64,000 nucleotides of DNA from Nemertoderma westbladi (taxonomy: Eukaryota > Xenacoelomorpha > Nemertodermatida > Nemertodermatidae). A program made the position numbers and the translations under genes. Location: positions 1 through 64,000 of the forward strand of contig JAUCBJ010005376.1 of NCBI GenBank assembly GCA_032718475.1, in the 5' to 3' direction. The notes beneath the pieces are model-generated. The model was not told where the DNA came from and searched no databases. It worked only from the letters and a program-made list of their open reading frames with translations. Position 1 is the stretch's first letter. Each line of letters starts with the position of its first letter. Of this stretch, positions 54,852-64,000 are shown one piece after another.

Positions 54852-55741
54852 CACTACTACTACTAGTATCGGCATGCTGCATTGCAGCTGCATTTTTAAG
54901 AATGCTGTGCCGGCTTGACGACAAAATTGCGCCGCCACAACTCCCTATTACCCATGACATTTGCTAGATCATCCGCATCTTCAAGACCAGTGTCCTTTAA
55001 GATGCGTCTCAAGAATTTCATGGGCTGTCCACCATGCTTATTCACTACATGAGGCTGCCAAAGTGCAAGATTATGCACTGGCTGGTCCTCACGGCGAAAG
55101 CAATGTCCTGCAAAGCAGAGGCTATTTTGTTCTAGTGTCAAGCTTGGGGGAACCAATGAGACACCTCCAATGTTATATAGTGTCTGGTTGGAGATGTGTG
55201 CATTGTACTTGACACAATGAACCCGGCGTAGCATTCTTGTGAATGTGCCATCCAGAGATTTGGTATCCTTTGCAGTTAGAGCCCAGCATGGACTCCCATA
55301 GAGGAGTACTGGAACTACTGCTGCTCTAAATAATCGGACCTTAAGTTTCCGATTAATTCTCGGTGACTTCCAAATCCTGGAAAGCCTATTCAAGGCTGCC
55401 CATGCCTTTCCCTTACGTATTCGAAGGTCCTCACCTGACTTCCGCATCCATGATCCCAGGTCACAGAAGTCATCCACATGCTCAAGCATACCATATTTTG
55501 AGCTTATGCTCATCCGAGCAGAGACTTGCTGAGGACTTTCAAAGTTAACTGTCAAAATTTTGGTCTTTCTGGAGTTAATAAAAAGACCAACACTAGAAGC
55601 AGCATGTTCTAATGAGCTGAGGAGCCGTTGGGCTCCCTCTAGTGATTCTGAGAGTACTCCTAAGTCATCAGCAAAGTCTAGATTAGTTAGGTACTTGGCA
55701 GGATTTCCTCGACTTCTGGAGCCAGTAGGTGGAGTTATCAT
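54852..55741 (-). CDS. LINE reverse transcriptase C-terminal part (split by Gypsy insertion)
   Basis: A minus-strand frame (55741-54896, 281 codons) that includes the catalytic FADD motif (NLDFADDLGVLSESLEGAQR), LYGSPCWAL and the family C-terminus, followed by a short 3' end with a CTACTACTACTAG tail at 54852. The frame continues upstream at 61141 once the 5.4-kb Gypsy insertion is disregarded; the 5-base target duplication ATCAT marks the break. The catalytic pair is intact here, unlike in the copy at 9524-10708. Clade: APE-endonuclease LINE, RTE-like by overall structure and microsatellite tail, but not certain. Confidence 0.85.
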
Positions 55742-56300
55742 TGTTGTGAGCTAATGAGCCCATTAAACAAGAGTTTTATAATAATATAATATATGTACAG
55801 TATAATGTCTCTCAAGAGTACAACTGAAGTACAGCAATACACTGTCTTGCTGTCATGCTACCTCAGTACCTGCATAGGCTAATGCAGAACGTTACATATA
55901 TTGGTACAATATAGAGTAATCAGTACACCGAATATATTCCCAAGTGCCACCACCATATAAGCATGCAATAGTAATATTGATATATTTATACAGTATAATT
56001 AATTCACCACACCCCCTTTTCCTCTGCGATCCAAAGCCATGTGCTTGCGATCGAATTCCCAAGTAACCGTCTTGCATTGAGCTAGGGTGCTGGGGTATAC
56101 TTTCAATTCACTTTCAGTTTCAGATATCGTAGGGTGGTCGGGTTGTTTCGGTTTTGGGGTCAATGAACCCGGAGCCATACAAGAAATAAGCGGTTTGTCC
56201 TGGTCCTGACATAGAGGTTCGCTATCGCCACCTGGTGGTATGGAGGGGTATGGGCGGAGGAAACAGCGGTTTCTCCACCAAGTGCGGCCCGACTTCAACT

Positions 56301-57926
56301 TTACTCTGTAGTCTTGCCGCGAGCCTGCCTCCACTGTAGTTCCGGTGTGGGTCCAATGTTTGGTAACTGGATCCGGACACGGATTCCCACTGGGATTGGC
56401 GGTAGATTCCGGGCTGTCTGGTTATAGTTTCGGACAGCTTGGTCTCGTTGCGTTGCCGCGCGTGCATCCGCCTCATCGGCGTCCATCTGCCACTGCTGCT
56501 TATAGTGGCTATGATGTGCAGGGAGGGATGTCCTCAGCCGTCGTCCAAATACGATTTCGTTGGGCGACCGCCCATTGGCGCACGGTGTATTGTGGAGCTC
56601 TAATAGCCCCCGCTGGAACTCCTCAGATCGGACACTGGGGTGACGTATTTTCCGGAGTAGTGTCTTCACCTGTTTGACACTGGCTTCAGCGTGTCCATTA
56701 CTGCTAGTGAAGTGCGGTGTGCTAGCTTCCCAGCGTACACCCCAGTCCTTCAGGAAGTTCTGGAATGTTTCGGCAGCATATTGTGGGCCACCGTCGGTTC
56801 GGAGAATATTAGGTACTCCGAGGATTACGTTCACGCATTGTTGAGTGGTTGGGTCATTCTGCCACTCCACTACCACGGGGTAACCCGATAGCCAGTCCGA
56901 GTAAACGAGGAAGTGGCGACCTGCGAGTTGGGATAAATCCGAGAAAGCGGATTGGAATGGGCGTGTGGGGATGGGGTCAGCCATTAAGGTTTCCTTGGGG
57001 ATGCTGGAGAGTAGACCCTGGCATGCGTCACACTGGCCTATGAGGTGCTCGATGTCGGCGTTAATGCCGGGCCAGTAGACAGCGGTTCGCGCCTGCTGTT
57101 TCGTACGGGTGATTCCCAGGTGGGGTGCATGTAAACGTTGAAGGATGTCAACCCGGCGGGCATTGGGAATCACTAATCGATCACCATAGAGAACGAGTCC
57201 ATCGTACAGGCTCAGACTGTCTATAATGGAGCGGTACGCTTTATTCGCTGGTGATGCCGTGTGTAAGTTTATCGTGCCGCGCCTCACGCAGTCTGCGAGT
57301 TCAACATAGTCTGAGTCCTGCTGCGCCGCTGCTCGCAGTTCCTCCACGAGTTCATCGGGTGGTTCCTGTGCGGGTGGGGTTGCAGTAGCGTTTACTGCTG
57401 CTGCATAGCGCTCTTGGGTGAGTCTCACCATTATTGAGGCAACGGTAAATGGCGTCTCATCCTGGGTATCGTCGGGGGCGGGATCGACAGGAGCGCGGTA
57501 TGTATATGCGAGGGATGTGTATGCGATTCGGTTTTTGCACCCCTTCCACCATTCAATGGCGAACTGATAAACCAACTGCAGATCCGCTTTGATTTTTTGT
57601 ATTTTTCTATTATCCACTTGGTCCAGGTTGTATTGGTTAAACATTGCCAGGAGTGGTCGGTGGTCTGTCACCACCGTAAATGTTGGTAGACCCCCGAGGT
57701 ATATGCGGCATTTATTTATGGCATAGCTAATAGCTATACATTCCAGCTCAATGGTAGCATAACGCGTCTCGGGACCCGAGAAGAAGCGGCTCCCGCATGC
57801 AACCAGTTTCCATTCGCTACCGTGTTGTTGAAGGAGATCATACCCTAAGCCGTGAAGTCGACTCGCATCCGTCTCGAGTCTCGTTGGTAGGCTGGCGTCG
57901 AAGGGTGCCAGCACAGGCGGGCGCAC
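56301..57926 (-). CDS. Gypsy Pol: RNase H and integrase
   Basis: A 541-codon minus-strand frame. The start overlaps the RT thumb and RNase H (LETDASRLHGLGYDLLQQHG, YATIELECIAISYAI, VVTDHRPLLAMF), so the RNase H acidic residues are visible. From about residue 265 comes the integrase: a zinc domain (LHAPHLGITRTKQQARTAVY ... CDACQG), a core with YSDWLSGY, RTDGGPQYAAETF and SSNGHAEASVKQV, and a C-terminal tail. The first core acidic residue sits in SAFSDLSQL. The frame is open, unlike RT upstream, and ends 290 bp before the 3' LTR. Confidence 0.9.
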   Translation of the reverse strand: MRPPVLAPFDASLPTRLETDASRLHGLGYDLLQQHGSEWKLVACGSRFFSGPETRYATIELECIAISYAINKCRIYLGGLPTFTVVTDHRPLLAMFNQYNLDQVDNRKIQKIKADLQLVYQFAIEWWKGCKNRIAYTSLAYTYRAPVDPAPDDTQDETPFTVASIMVRLTQERYAAAVNATATPPAQEPPDELVEELRAAAQQDSDYVELADCVRRGTINLHTASPANKAYRSIIDSLSLYDGLVLYGDRLVIPNARRVDILQRLHAPHLGITRTKQQARTAVYWPGINADIEHLIGQCDACQGLLSSIPKETLMADPIPTRPFQSAFSDLSQLAGRHFLVYSDWLSGYPVVVEWQNDPTTQQCVNVILGVPNILRTDGGPQYAAETFQNFLKDWGVRWEASTPHFTSSNGHAEASVKQVKTLLRKIRHPSVRSEEFQRGLLELHNTPCANGRSPNEIVFGRRLRTSLPAHHSHYKQQWQMDADEADARAATQRDQAVRNYNQTARNLPPIPVGIRVRIQLPNIGPTPELQWRQARGKTTE

Positions 57927-58617
57927 CAGTGCCGCCTTAGTCGCCTTAAAGGCTGCTTTGTGGTTTGCAGTCCAAAAGTAAAGGCATTACGTGAACATAA
58001 TAAATCGCGTAGGGGTGAGGCTGCAGTCGAAATATCACTCGAAAAGTGGCCAAACTGGTTGACCAGCCCCATGAAACTCCGCATATCAGTTATATTTTGT
58101 GGTGTTGGGTATTCGCTGATCGCTCAGACTTTGTTGGGGTCCACTGCCACTCCCTCGCCATTTAAGATATAGCCGGCAAAACGAACGCTGGGCTGCATGT
58201 ATTGAAACTTATCCAGGTTCATCGTAATACCGTTGTCACGGCAACGGTTTAGAACTTCTTTTACGCGCTCGCGGTGTTCCCCGATGTTTGTGTCTTCTAT
58301 TAGGATGTCATCGACGATTTTTTTTACCTGAGACAGTCCATTGAGCGCAATATCACCCCGGTAGTTATAACTGTCACCCGAACTAATGAAGCCCATGGGC
58401 GCCCGACAATATCTGTATTGGCCCTATGGTGTTATGAAAGTCGTTAGGTCGCGAGAGTCCTCTGCGAGCTCAACTTGCCAGTACCCAGATTTGGCGTCAA
58501 GTACGCTGAACACATTCGCCCCTGGTGTTCGGTCAAATACTACGCTGTGGGAAGGTGGTGCAGTATGGATAGTCCGTTTTACTTGTCCATTATGTTTGGT
58601 CAGACCGACCGTTATCC
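57845..58617 (-). pseudogene. Gypsy reverse transcriptase, frameshifted centre
   Basis: RT continues in pieces. At about 58617-58397 it changes frame at least once. 58396-58124 contains the catalytic region with KIVDDILIEDTNI, where the usual aromatic residue before VDD is Ile, and FAGYILNGEGVAVDPNKV. 58084-57845 carries the next piece (MRSFMGLVNQFGHFSSDIS). Each lies in a different frame, so at least three lesions separate them from the neighbouring open frames. Confidence 0.85.
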
Positions 58618-59745
58618 TTATTCCCCTGGTCTTCCCGGTTTATTGGTGACCACAATTGGGTGGCTCCATGCCACAGGTCGATCACCTATGCCCTCTATTA
58701 CCCCCTTCTCAAGCATTTGTTCAATCTCAAGTTTCACTTTTTCGCGGAATGGGAAGGGGATAGTTCGCGGCGCATTTAGACAAAATGGGACAGCCCCATC
58801 TTTTAATTCTATTTTCATAGGGGGGCCCACCATTTTTTTTAGTGTCCCCTTACAATTAAAAACATCCCCATACTCTACTAGGAGGGATTTTTTTTCCCTC
58901 TCACTGTCCAGGTTTTGGATATTCCCAGGGTTGTTACCTGGTTGGGACTGCAGGGTGTTCCCTTTATTCTGACCCGAACCTACTTGTTCCAAGTACGCTA
59001 CCTGGTGGAATGGTAGGGGGAACTCTGGGTGAACAATACCCAAATCTATACACGCATTTAATGACAAGAAAACTGTATTGAATTTTAAATCGGGACATAG
59101 GTACACTGTTTCTGTATGTGTTCTCCCCCCTGTGACAATATGTAAATCTATACAACTATCACATTTTATTTTGTTCCCATTTGCACCAGTTAGGGGGTAG
59201 TCTGGGTCGCGGAATGTAGACTCTGGGGGAAAATCCCATTCCTCCTTTATGGCGGTACTAACTAGTGTTACCTGCACACCAGTGTCCGCCACACACGCTA
59301 GGTTAGCGAGGTATTCGGGTGGGTCATCCCTAGCCGGCGGTAAATAAAAGTCTACAGGTATGAGTGGGCGCCGCCGATCATCGCAGTACTGCTCAATATC
59401 GGCGATATTGTTATTGGGTTTACCAATATTTATGGCGCCGCTGTTCTTTGGCGATATTGCCGCCCGGGTGGCGATGCAGAAACGCCTGTAATGGCCCTTT
59501 TTTCCACAGACAATACAGTCTATCCCTGCTGCTCTACATTTCCCACCAGTATGTGGCAGTTTATCCCCGCATTTTATACATAGTCCTGTTTCGAATTCCT
59601 GCTCCTTTGCATGATGATAGGCGCCGCGTGATACAGAGTTCATGCGCACTTTGCCACCCGATTTACTTCGTTGGTAGCGGGATTTCCATCGATTTGGTTG
59701 TCGCCCGCATTGAGGCGAGTGATCTGTCCGGCTGACAGCATTCAC
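58618..59745 (-). CDS. Gypsy nucleocapsid, protease and start of reverse transcriptase
   Basis: A 375-codon minus-strand frame. It starts with a basic stretch, then zinc-knuckle-type clusters (CIKCGDKLPHTGGKC and CIVCGKKGHYRRFC). VADTGVQVTLVST is the aspartic protease active site. From about residue 290 come the connection and the first RT motifs (EIEQMLEKGVIEGI, SHPIVVTNKPG). It is in the same phase as the Gag frame upstream and separated from it by one TGA. It ends by frameshift at 58618 within RT. Confidence 0.9.
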   Translation of the reverse strand: MNAVSRTDHSPQCGRQPNRWKSRYQRSKSGGKVRMNSVSRGAYHHAKEQEFETGLCIKCGDKLPHTGGKCRAAGIDCIVCGKKGHYRRFCIATRAAISPKNSGAINIGKPNNNIADIEQYCDDRRRPLIPVDFYLPPARDDPPEYLANLACVADTGVQVTLVSTAIKEEWDFPPESTFRDPDYPLTGANGNKIKCDSCIDLHIVTGGRTHTETVYLCPDLKFNTVFLSLNACIDLGIVHPEFPLPFHQVAYLEQVGSGQNKGNTLQSQPGNNPGNIQNLDSEREKKSLLVEYGDVFNCKGTLKKMVGPPMKIELKDGAVPFCLNAPRTIPFPFREKVKLEIEQMLEKGVIEGIGDRPVAWSHPIVVTNKPGRPGE

Positions 59746-59757
59746 GCTACGTTGTAA

Positions 59758-60702
59758 TCACTGCGTCTCCTTCACTGCGACCTCCCTAGCCTGGCAGAAT
59801 TCAACTGTGGAGGCCAGGTCTAGTCTTGGTTTCTTAGCGAACACCTCCTCCCTGGTTTTCTCATCCGAGAGTCCACAGACAAGGAGGGTTAATTTCCAGT
59901 CGTCTTGGGTCATAGAGTTTACCTGTGCGTCATCGAACGCCTGCTGGAGTCGCACCCAGTAGTCGTTGAACGTCTGGCGTTTGGAATGGCGGTTTTTCAG
60001 TAACTGGTACCAGTCGACCAGTATGTTGTTTTGCGCGTGGATATGGTCATTAATCCTGTCCAGTATCTCCTCTACTGTGAGGTCTGTATCCGGCAGTATA
60101 TCCATTAGATGGAACAGATCGGTTAGCAGCTCTGTGCTGCAGTAAACGAAGAATGTCGCTACCCTCTCCTCTCGTGGTTTATCCAGAAGGCGCGTAATTG
60201 TGGAGTAGTTGCTCCATGCCACCCGCCAGTGTTGAAATGTTGCCAACTTCATATTACGCTCGAGTTTATCAGGTGTCCGCACTGTAAGTTTAACGATAGG
60301 CGTATCCTGTGTTAGGCGCCTCTCTGGACCTACCGGTACTGGTTCGCAATGTTGTATGAGTTGTAAGAACTCCTCGCGTTCTGCGCGGCGGCGGTCTTCC
60401 TCGTATTCCTGGCGTTTTCTTTCCTTGTTGCGGTGCTCCTCTGCCTCGTTACGGCATTGCAATTCGAAGTGCGCAAGGAGTTGGGCGATATCGGTAGCTG
60501 GTGAGGCAGTCGCAGTGCCCGCTGGCATGTTGTCGCCCTCAATGTAGCGATTGAATTTTCGCCAAAGAGAAGCCGTAGAGTCCTTAGGGTTTGTAGGCAG
60601 TCCAGCATTATTGCAATGCTGGAGGAGGGATACTCTGTCCATGGTATCAACATCCTCCTCCGTTAACTCAAAGGTGTCGTCCATGCTCGGTTGTTTAGCC
60701 AT
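59758..60702 (-). CDS. Gypsy Gag
   Basis: A 314-codon minus-strand frame starting MAKQPSMDDTFELTEEDVDT. The N-terminal part is acidic, the middle (about 80-120) is a charged coiled coil (EAEEHRNKERKRQEYEEDRR), and the C-terminal half is a capsid-like region (TFQHWRVAWSNY, NDYWVRLQQAFDDAQVN, FCQAREVAVKETQ). The zinc knuckles usually found at the end of Gag lie past the TGA at 59758-59760, in the next frame segment, which is in phase. The stop context on the minus strand is CAG TGA TTA CAA. Confidence 0.88.
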   Translation of the reverse strand: MAKQPSMDDTFELTEEDVDTMDRVSLLQHCNNAGLPTNPKDSTASLWRKFNRYIEGDNMPAGTATASPATDIAQLLAHFELQCRNEAEEHRNKERKRQEYEEDRRRAEREEFLQLIQHCEPVPVGPERRLTQDTPIVKLTVRTPDKLERNMKLATFQHWRVAWSNYSTITRLLDKPREERVATFFVYCSTELLTDLFHLMDILPDTDLTVEEILDRINDHIHAQNNILVDWYQLLKNRHSKRQTFNDYWVRLQQAFDDAQVNSMTQDDWKLTLLVCGLSDEKTREEVFAKKPRLDLASTVEFCQAREVAVKETQ

Positions 60703-61140
60703 TGCTTAGCTGCTGGTCGACGTAAGTACAGCAGTAGGCCTACGCGTTACTACGGTACTGCCTGCATAGGGTTTATTACAGTATTATAGATCGGGTTATC
60801 GGTTAGAGTTATAGTTATATTACCGATTTTATCGGTTCCGACCCGTGGACCCTGCGAGCCGAACACACTGCGCCATGTTGTGAGCTAATGAGCCCATTTA
60901 ACAAGAGTTTTATAATAATATAATATATGTATAATGTCTCTCAAGAGTACAACTGAAGTACAGCTATACACTGTCTTGCTGTCATGCTACCTCAGTACCT
61001 GCATAGGCTAATGCAGAACGTTACATATATTGGTACAATAAAGAGTAATCAGTACACCGAATATATTCCCAAGTGCCATCACCATATAAGCATGCAATAG
61101 TAATATTGATATATTTATACAGTATAATTAATTCACCACA

Positions 61141-62245
61141 ATCATCACCCCATCATCATTATGATGATATAAGGACATGCGTAGAACATAGTCAACCACA
61201 ATTATGAACAAGAATGGTGCAAGTGTGTCTCCCTTGAGGACGCCCCATAACACTTCAAATGGTTCTGTGTCACCATCAACAGTAGACACAAATGTTGTCG
61301 AACCATCGTATACTGATCTGATTGCTGCAATAATTTCATCAGGAATCCCATATAATGAAAGTATGCTGAACATATGTGAGCGGGAGACTGAATCAAAGGC
61401 CTTGAAGAAGTCAACAAAGATAACAGCCAGATGCCTGTCTTTCCTTTTTGATAACTCTTCAATTATCCTTCTAAGTACCAAAATGGGTTCCATGGTCGCA
61501 CGACCTTTATGGAACCCATTCTGATTTCCACGGAGCAGTCTCTCAATGGGATCCCTGATGCGATTTAATAGAATTCTATTGTATAGCTTTGCAGCAATCG
61601 GGATCAATGAGATTCCCCGAAAAGAACCATAGAGTGTTAGGTTGCCCTTCTTGGGAACTGGCACCAACTTATTCGTTTTCATTTCTTGTGGGACTCTTGC
61701 TGTTCGGTACATGTCTACTATGATGGGATAGATGAGCTTTAAACACTCAGGTATTTTAAAGACCACAGGGGGAACACCATCTACTCCACTGGCACGATTG
61801 GTCTTAATGCTCTTTGAAGCAGCCTTCACTTCTGCAAAGGAGATATCGCCAATGGGAATATCTGGGAGTACAGACTCAGACACGTTTACTTCTATAAAGT
61901 TATCAGGCAATACCCTGTCATTATTGAGGAGCTTTTCAAAGTGGGCTTTCCAACCATTGAGGCGATAGGCTGGTGATTCAGCCTTAACCTTGGTGGTTGG
62001 TTGGCTTTTCCACCCAGTAAGCAAATTGATCGATTTCCATGCCTGGGATGATTGCCTGCTGTCGTCAGCATCATTGATGACATCAACCTGTTGGTTTATC
62101 AGCTCCTGTAGATTAACAGAGTACTGCCTGTTCAGGGACCTAGATGCAGCCTTAACTGCATTCTTGGCCGCTGTAGTCTGTTTGAGTCGGGACTCTTTCT
62201 GCGCCTTATATTGGTCATTTCGACACTTCTGGATTTTGTTGTCAG
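61141..62245 (-). CDS. LINE reverse transcriptase N-terminal part
   Basis: A minus-strand frame (62024-61141 and some upstream) with RT motifs: NKLVPVPKKGNLTLYGSFRG, GFHKGRATMEPILVLRRI, VIFVDFFKAFDSV with the first catalytic Asp, and LKGDTLAPFLFIIVVDYVLR. The segment 62245-62030 encodes the linker to the endonuclease, one frame off, so a frameshift lies at about 62030-62250. The end at 61141 is the Gypsy insertion. This is the most complete LINE in the window and the reference for the other three fragments. Confidence 0.88.
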
Positions 62246-63260
62246 TCAGGGGGCCCTTTTCCTGTTTCGAGGGTATACAGGAACTGTTTCTGCAGCTGCT
62301 AACTTAACTGCTTCTGTGAAGGCAGTATAGCCCTCAAAGTGATCTGCCGCCTCAGAGGCAAGAACCTCATACCTGTTGCTCAGCTGTAGTGTGAAGCTGG
62401 ATCTCACACTTGGCTGTTGCAACAGTGAGGACCAGTCATGCCACGGCAAGGCAGATTTCGTTGTTCTGCTAGCACGCAGACTAAGTCTTACCTTGGCCAC
62501 AATAAGGCGGTGATCACTGGAGAAGGGTCGAAGTGTAAATGCATTACAGTCTTGTATAGAGCTCCTGTACTTCCTACGAAACAGAATATGGTCTATCTGG
62601 GACTTGTGACCACTGGGTCCACTATGAGTCCATAGCTTTCCAGTTCGCTTCTTGAACTGGGTTCCAGCAGAAAACAATCCATTTCCAGAGATAAAATCCT
62701 GAAGATGGACGGAATTTCGGTTGACACTATTGCTATAGACCCAGGGCGATGTAGGTGATTGATGCAGACTCGCATTAAAGTCTCCCAGGAATATTAAGAA
62801 TGCATGCTGATCCACTCCATCAGTAGCTGCTTGTATATTGTGGTATAAATTTTCCACCTCCTCTACAGGGGCAACACTAGATGGAGAGTAGCACACAATC
62901 AGAACCACCTTAGGAAACTTCTTAGCCAGTCTTCCAGAACATGAGAAGTGGCAACGGATGATGCGGTTAGAGATTTGGTCTATTTTGCCCAATGCTGCAT
63001 GTGCAGTTGGATGCATCAATAGACCAATACCACCATTGCCACTATCATCTGCTGACGCAAGGGCGAGTCGCCAACCCCCCCCCCCCCCTGTCCTTAATCA
63101 GATCCTCAACAGTCTGTCAAGTCTGTATTCGGTGTTCTTGAACACCCACTGCGCTAAGAGAAAGCTTATCTGCCAAGGCAGTCAGCTCACCTTATCGCAT
63201 TGGGGACCCGAGTGTTAGGGTGTTTACTGAGGCTAGTCTAGTGACTTGCCTCAGATTCAC
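62246..63260 (-). pseudogene. LINE APE-type endonuclease
   Basis: The 63019-62246 frame carries the apurinic endonuclease-like fold of non-LTR retrotransposons: VVLIVCYSPSS, FLIFLGDFNASLHQSP (GDFN motif), QIDHILFRRKYR and FSSDHRLIVAKVRL (SDH motif). Upstream, from about 63260 to 63020, the same protein continues with LSLSAVGVQEHRIQ (the QEHR Glu) in a frame interrupted by at least two stops and a C-run at 63076-63087. The N-terminus is therefore broken. In these elements the enzyme nicks the target to prime reverse transcription. Confidence 0.88.
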
Positions 63261-64000
63261 CAATGGCTTTGTTGGTCGGGTGGAACATGAGAGTAGCCTC
63301 CATCTCCAGAATCCCTCTCCACCTCACAATCTGGCCTCCCTGGTGACCCAGGGTTTGGGCCAGAAAGGTCATCAGGAAAGGGACTCAAAGAATTGTTGGC
63401 TTCTCTCTCTCCAGTAGGGGGTGAGACAGGCAGCCGGTCAGGAGATAACTGACGCCTGTGAGGCCGATTGTGTCCGGTAATTCCACTGGCCTCTAGTGGC
63501 CGGACCTCCGCATTACTAATGTAATCCATAGTGGGGGGTTGGGGGTGCTTTTTTGCCAAGTCAGCTCTCGGGGCAAATACCACACCCTGGTTTGCCGTTC
63601 CACAGGGTGGGTGTCGCAGTGGAGTCAGATGGCCCATCACCCATATCTACTCTGGCGCACATGACCCACCATTGGCTGTGCAGCTCATCTGCTTGGTCAT
63701 GCCTGTACCCCTGCTGCCAGGTGCAGGTCGCAGTGAAGTGTACTCAGAGTGGACATGAGAACACTCTACTCCTGGCCAGCCATTGGTAGATCACCATCTG
63801 CCTGGCCAGGCCATATACCCCTGCAGCCAAGTATATAGGTCCTTAATCCAGGACCAATGGCATCCTTATCCCAGAACGATGGGGGTCCTAGTTACAGGAC
63901 CAGATTTGCCCTAGTAAGAGGGTCTATGCAGCTACAGGTGGCACCTCCTTTATGCTGCATGGAGGTGGCAAGTTTTCTTGATCAATGACCTAGAATACCT
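63261..64000 (-). other. 5' part of the LINE, running out of the window
   Basis: A minus-strand frame at 63640-63257 (127 codons, Pro/Arg-rich, for example NAEVRPLEASGITGHNRPHR) lies directly upstream of the endonuclease. I recognise no domain. It is probably the LINE's 5' region or a short first ORF. 63641-64000 has repeated phrases (CCTGGCCAG, AGGACCA) and no clear coding. The 5' end of the LINE is not reached. Confidence 0.5.

Larger units (their letters stand above)
55742..61140 (-). mobile_element. Ty3/Gypsy LTR retrotransposon inserted in the LINE
   Basis: 5399 bp, flanked by ATCAT (55737-55741 and 61141-61145). LTRs are 55742-56011 (270 bp) and 60876-61140 (265 bp), beginning TGTTGTGAG and ending CACCACA on the plus strand, with about five substitutions and small indels between them. 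On the minus strand TGGCGCAGTGTG adjoins the 5' LTR as a primer-binding site of unidentified tRNA, and a polypurine tract (56012-56028, ending AGAGGAAAAGGGGG) precedes the 3' LTR. The gene order Gag, protease, RT, RNase H, integrase defines Ty3/Gypsy. Several frameshifts make it non-autonomous at present. Confidence 0.93.

Overview
This is eukaryotic, almost certainly animal, DNA: AT-rich, with low coding density, long microsatellites and homopolymers. It is packed with animal-type transposable elements: an APE/RT non-LTR retrotransposon, BEL/Pao and Ty3/Gypsy LTR elements, Merlin, piggyBac, a P-element-like fragment, a PIF/Harbinger-like foldback element and several MITEs. No bacterial operons, rRNA or CRISPR are seen. 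The species cannot be named from sequence alone; a marine invertebrate is my inference.

Layout. 1-1709: pieces of one LINE family around a broken foldback element. 2829-5343: a Merlin DNA transposon with perfect 27-bp inverted repeats and 8-bp target duplications, carrying a broken transposase and an internal tandem repeat. 5353-6250: palindromic MITEs with a 52-C run. 6285-10708, 17233-20195 and 50140-55741 (continuing past an inserted Gypsy element): three copies of one block carrying an intronless F-box gene. Copies 1 and 3 are open and share a LINE insertion; copy 2 is a pseudogene without it. 12485-14988: a piggyBac element at TTAA that has lost its catalytic core. 21064-23363: a decayed gene with a 3'-5' exonuclease-like C-terminus.

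24979-46430 is a nested structure. An outer LTR-type element on the minus strand has 928-bp terminal repeats; its genes are a BEL-type Gag followed by a decayed gene related to the 21-23 kb one. Its left repeat is split by a 12.2-kb BEL/Pao element on the plus strand (25839-38083, target duplication CAAAT). That BEL is itself interrupted by an apparent solo LTR in pol (33065-33607, TATAG) and by a foldback element in its 3' LTR (36756-37477).

47494-47706 is a P-element-like transposase scrap running into a roughly 92-copy, 26-bp tandem array (47698-50091). 54852-64000 is the longest LINE copy, with endonuclease and RT, split by a 5.4-kb Gypsy element (55742-61140, target duplication ATCAT).

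The only plausible host genes are the F-box copies at 7759-9066 and 53064-54404. Everything else is mobile or repeat DNA, mostly with stops or frameshifts, so nearly all coding entries are remnants. The item most deserving follow-up is the exonuclease-like protein family present twice, one copy downstream of a retroelement Gag between terminal repeats.
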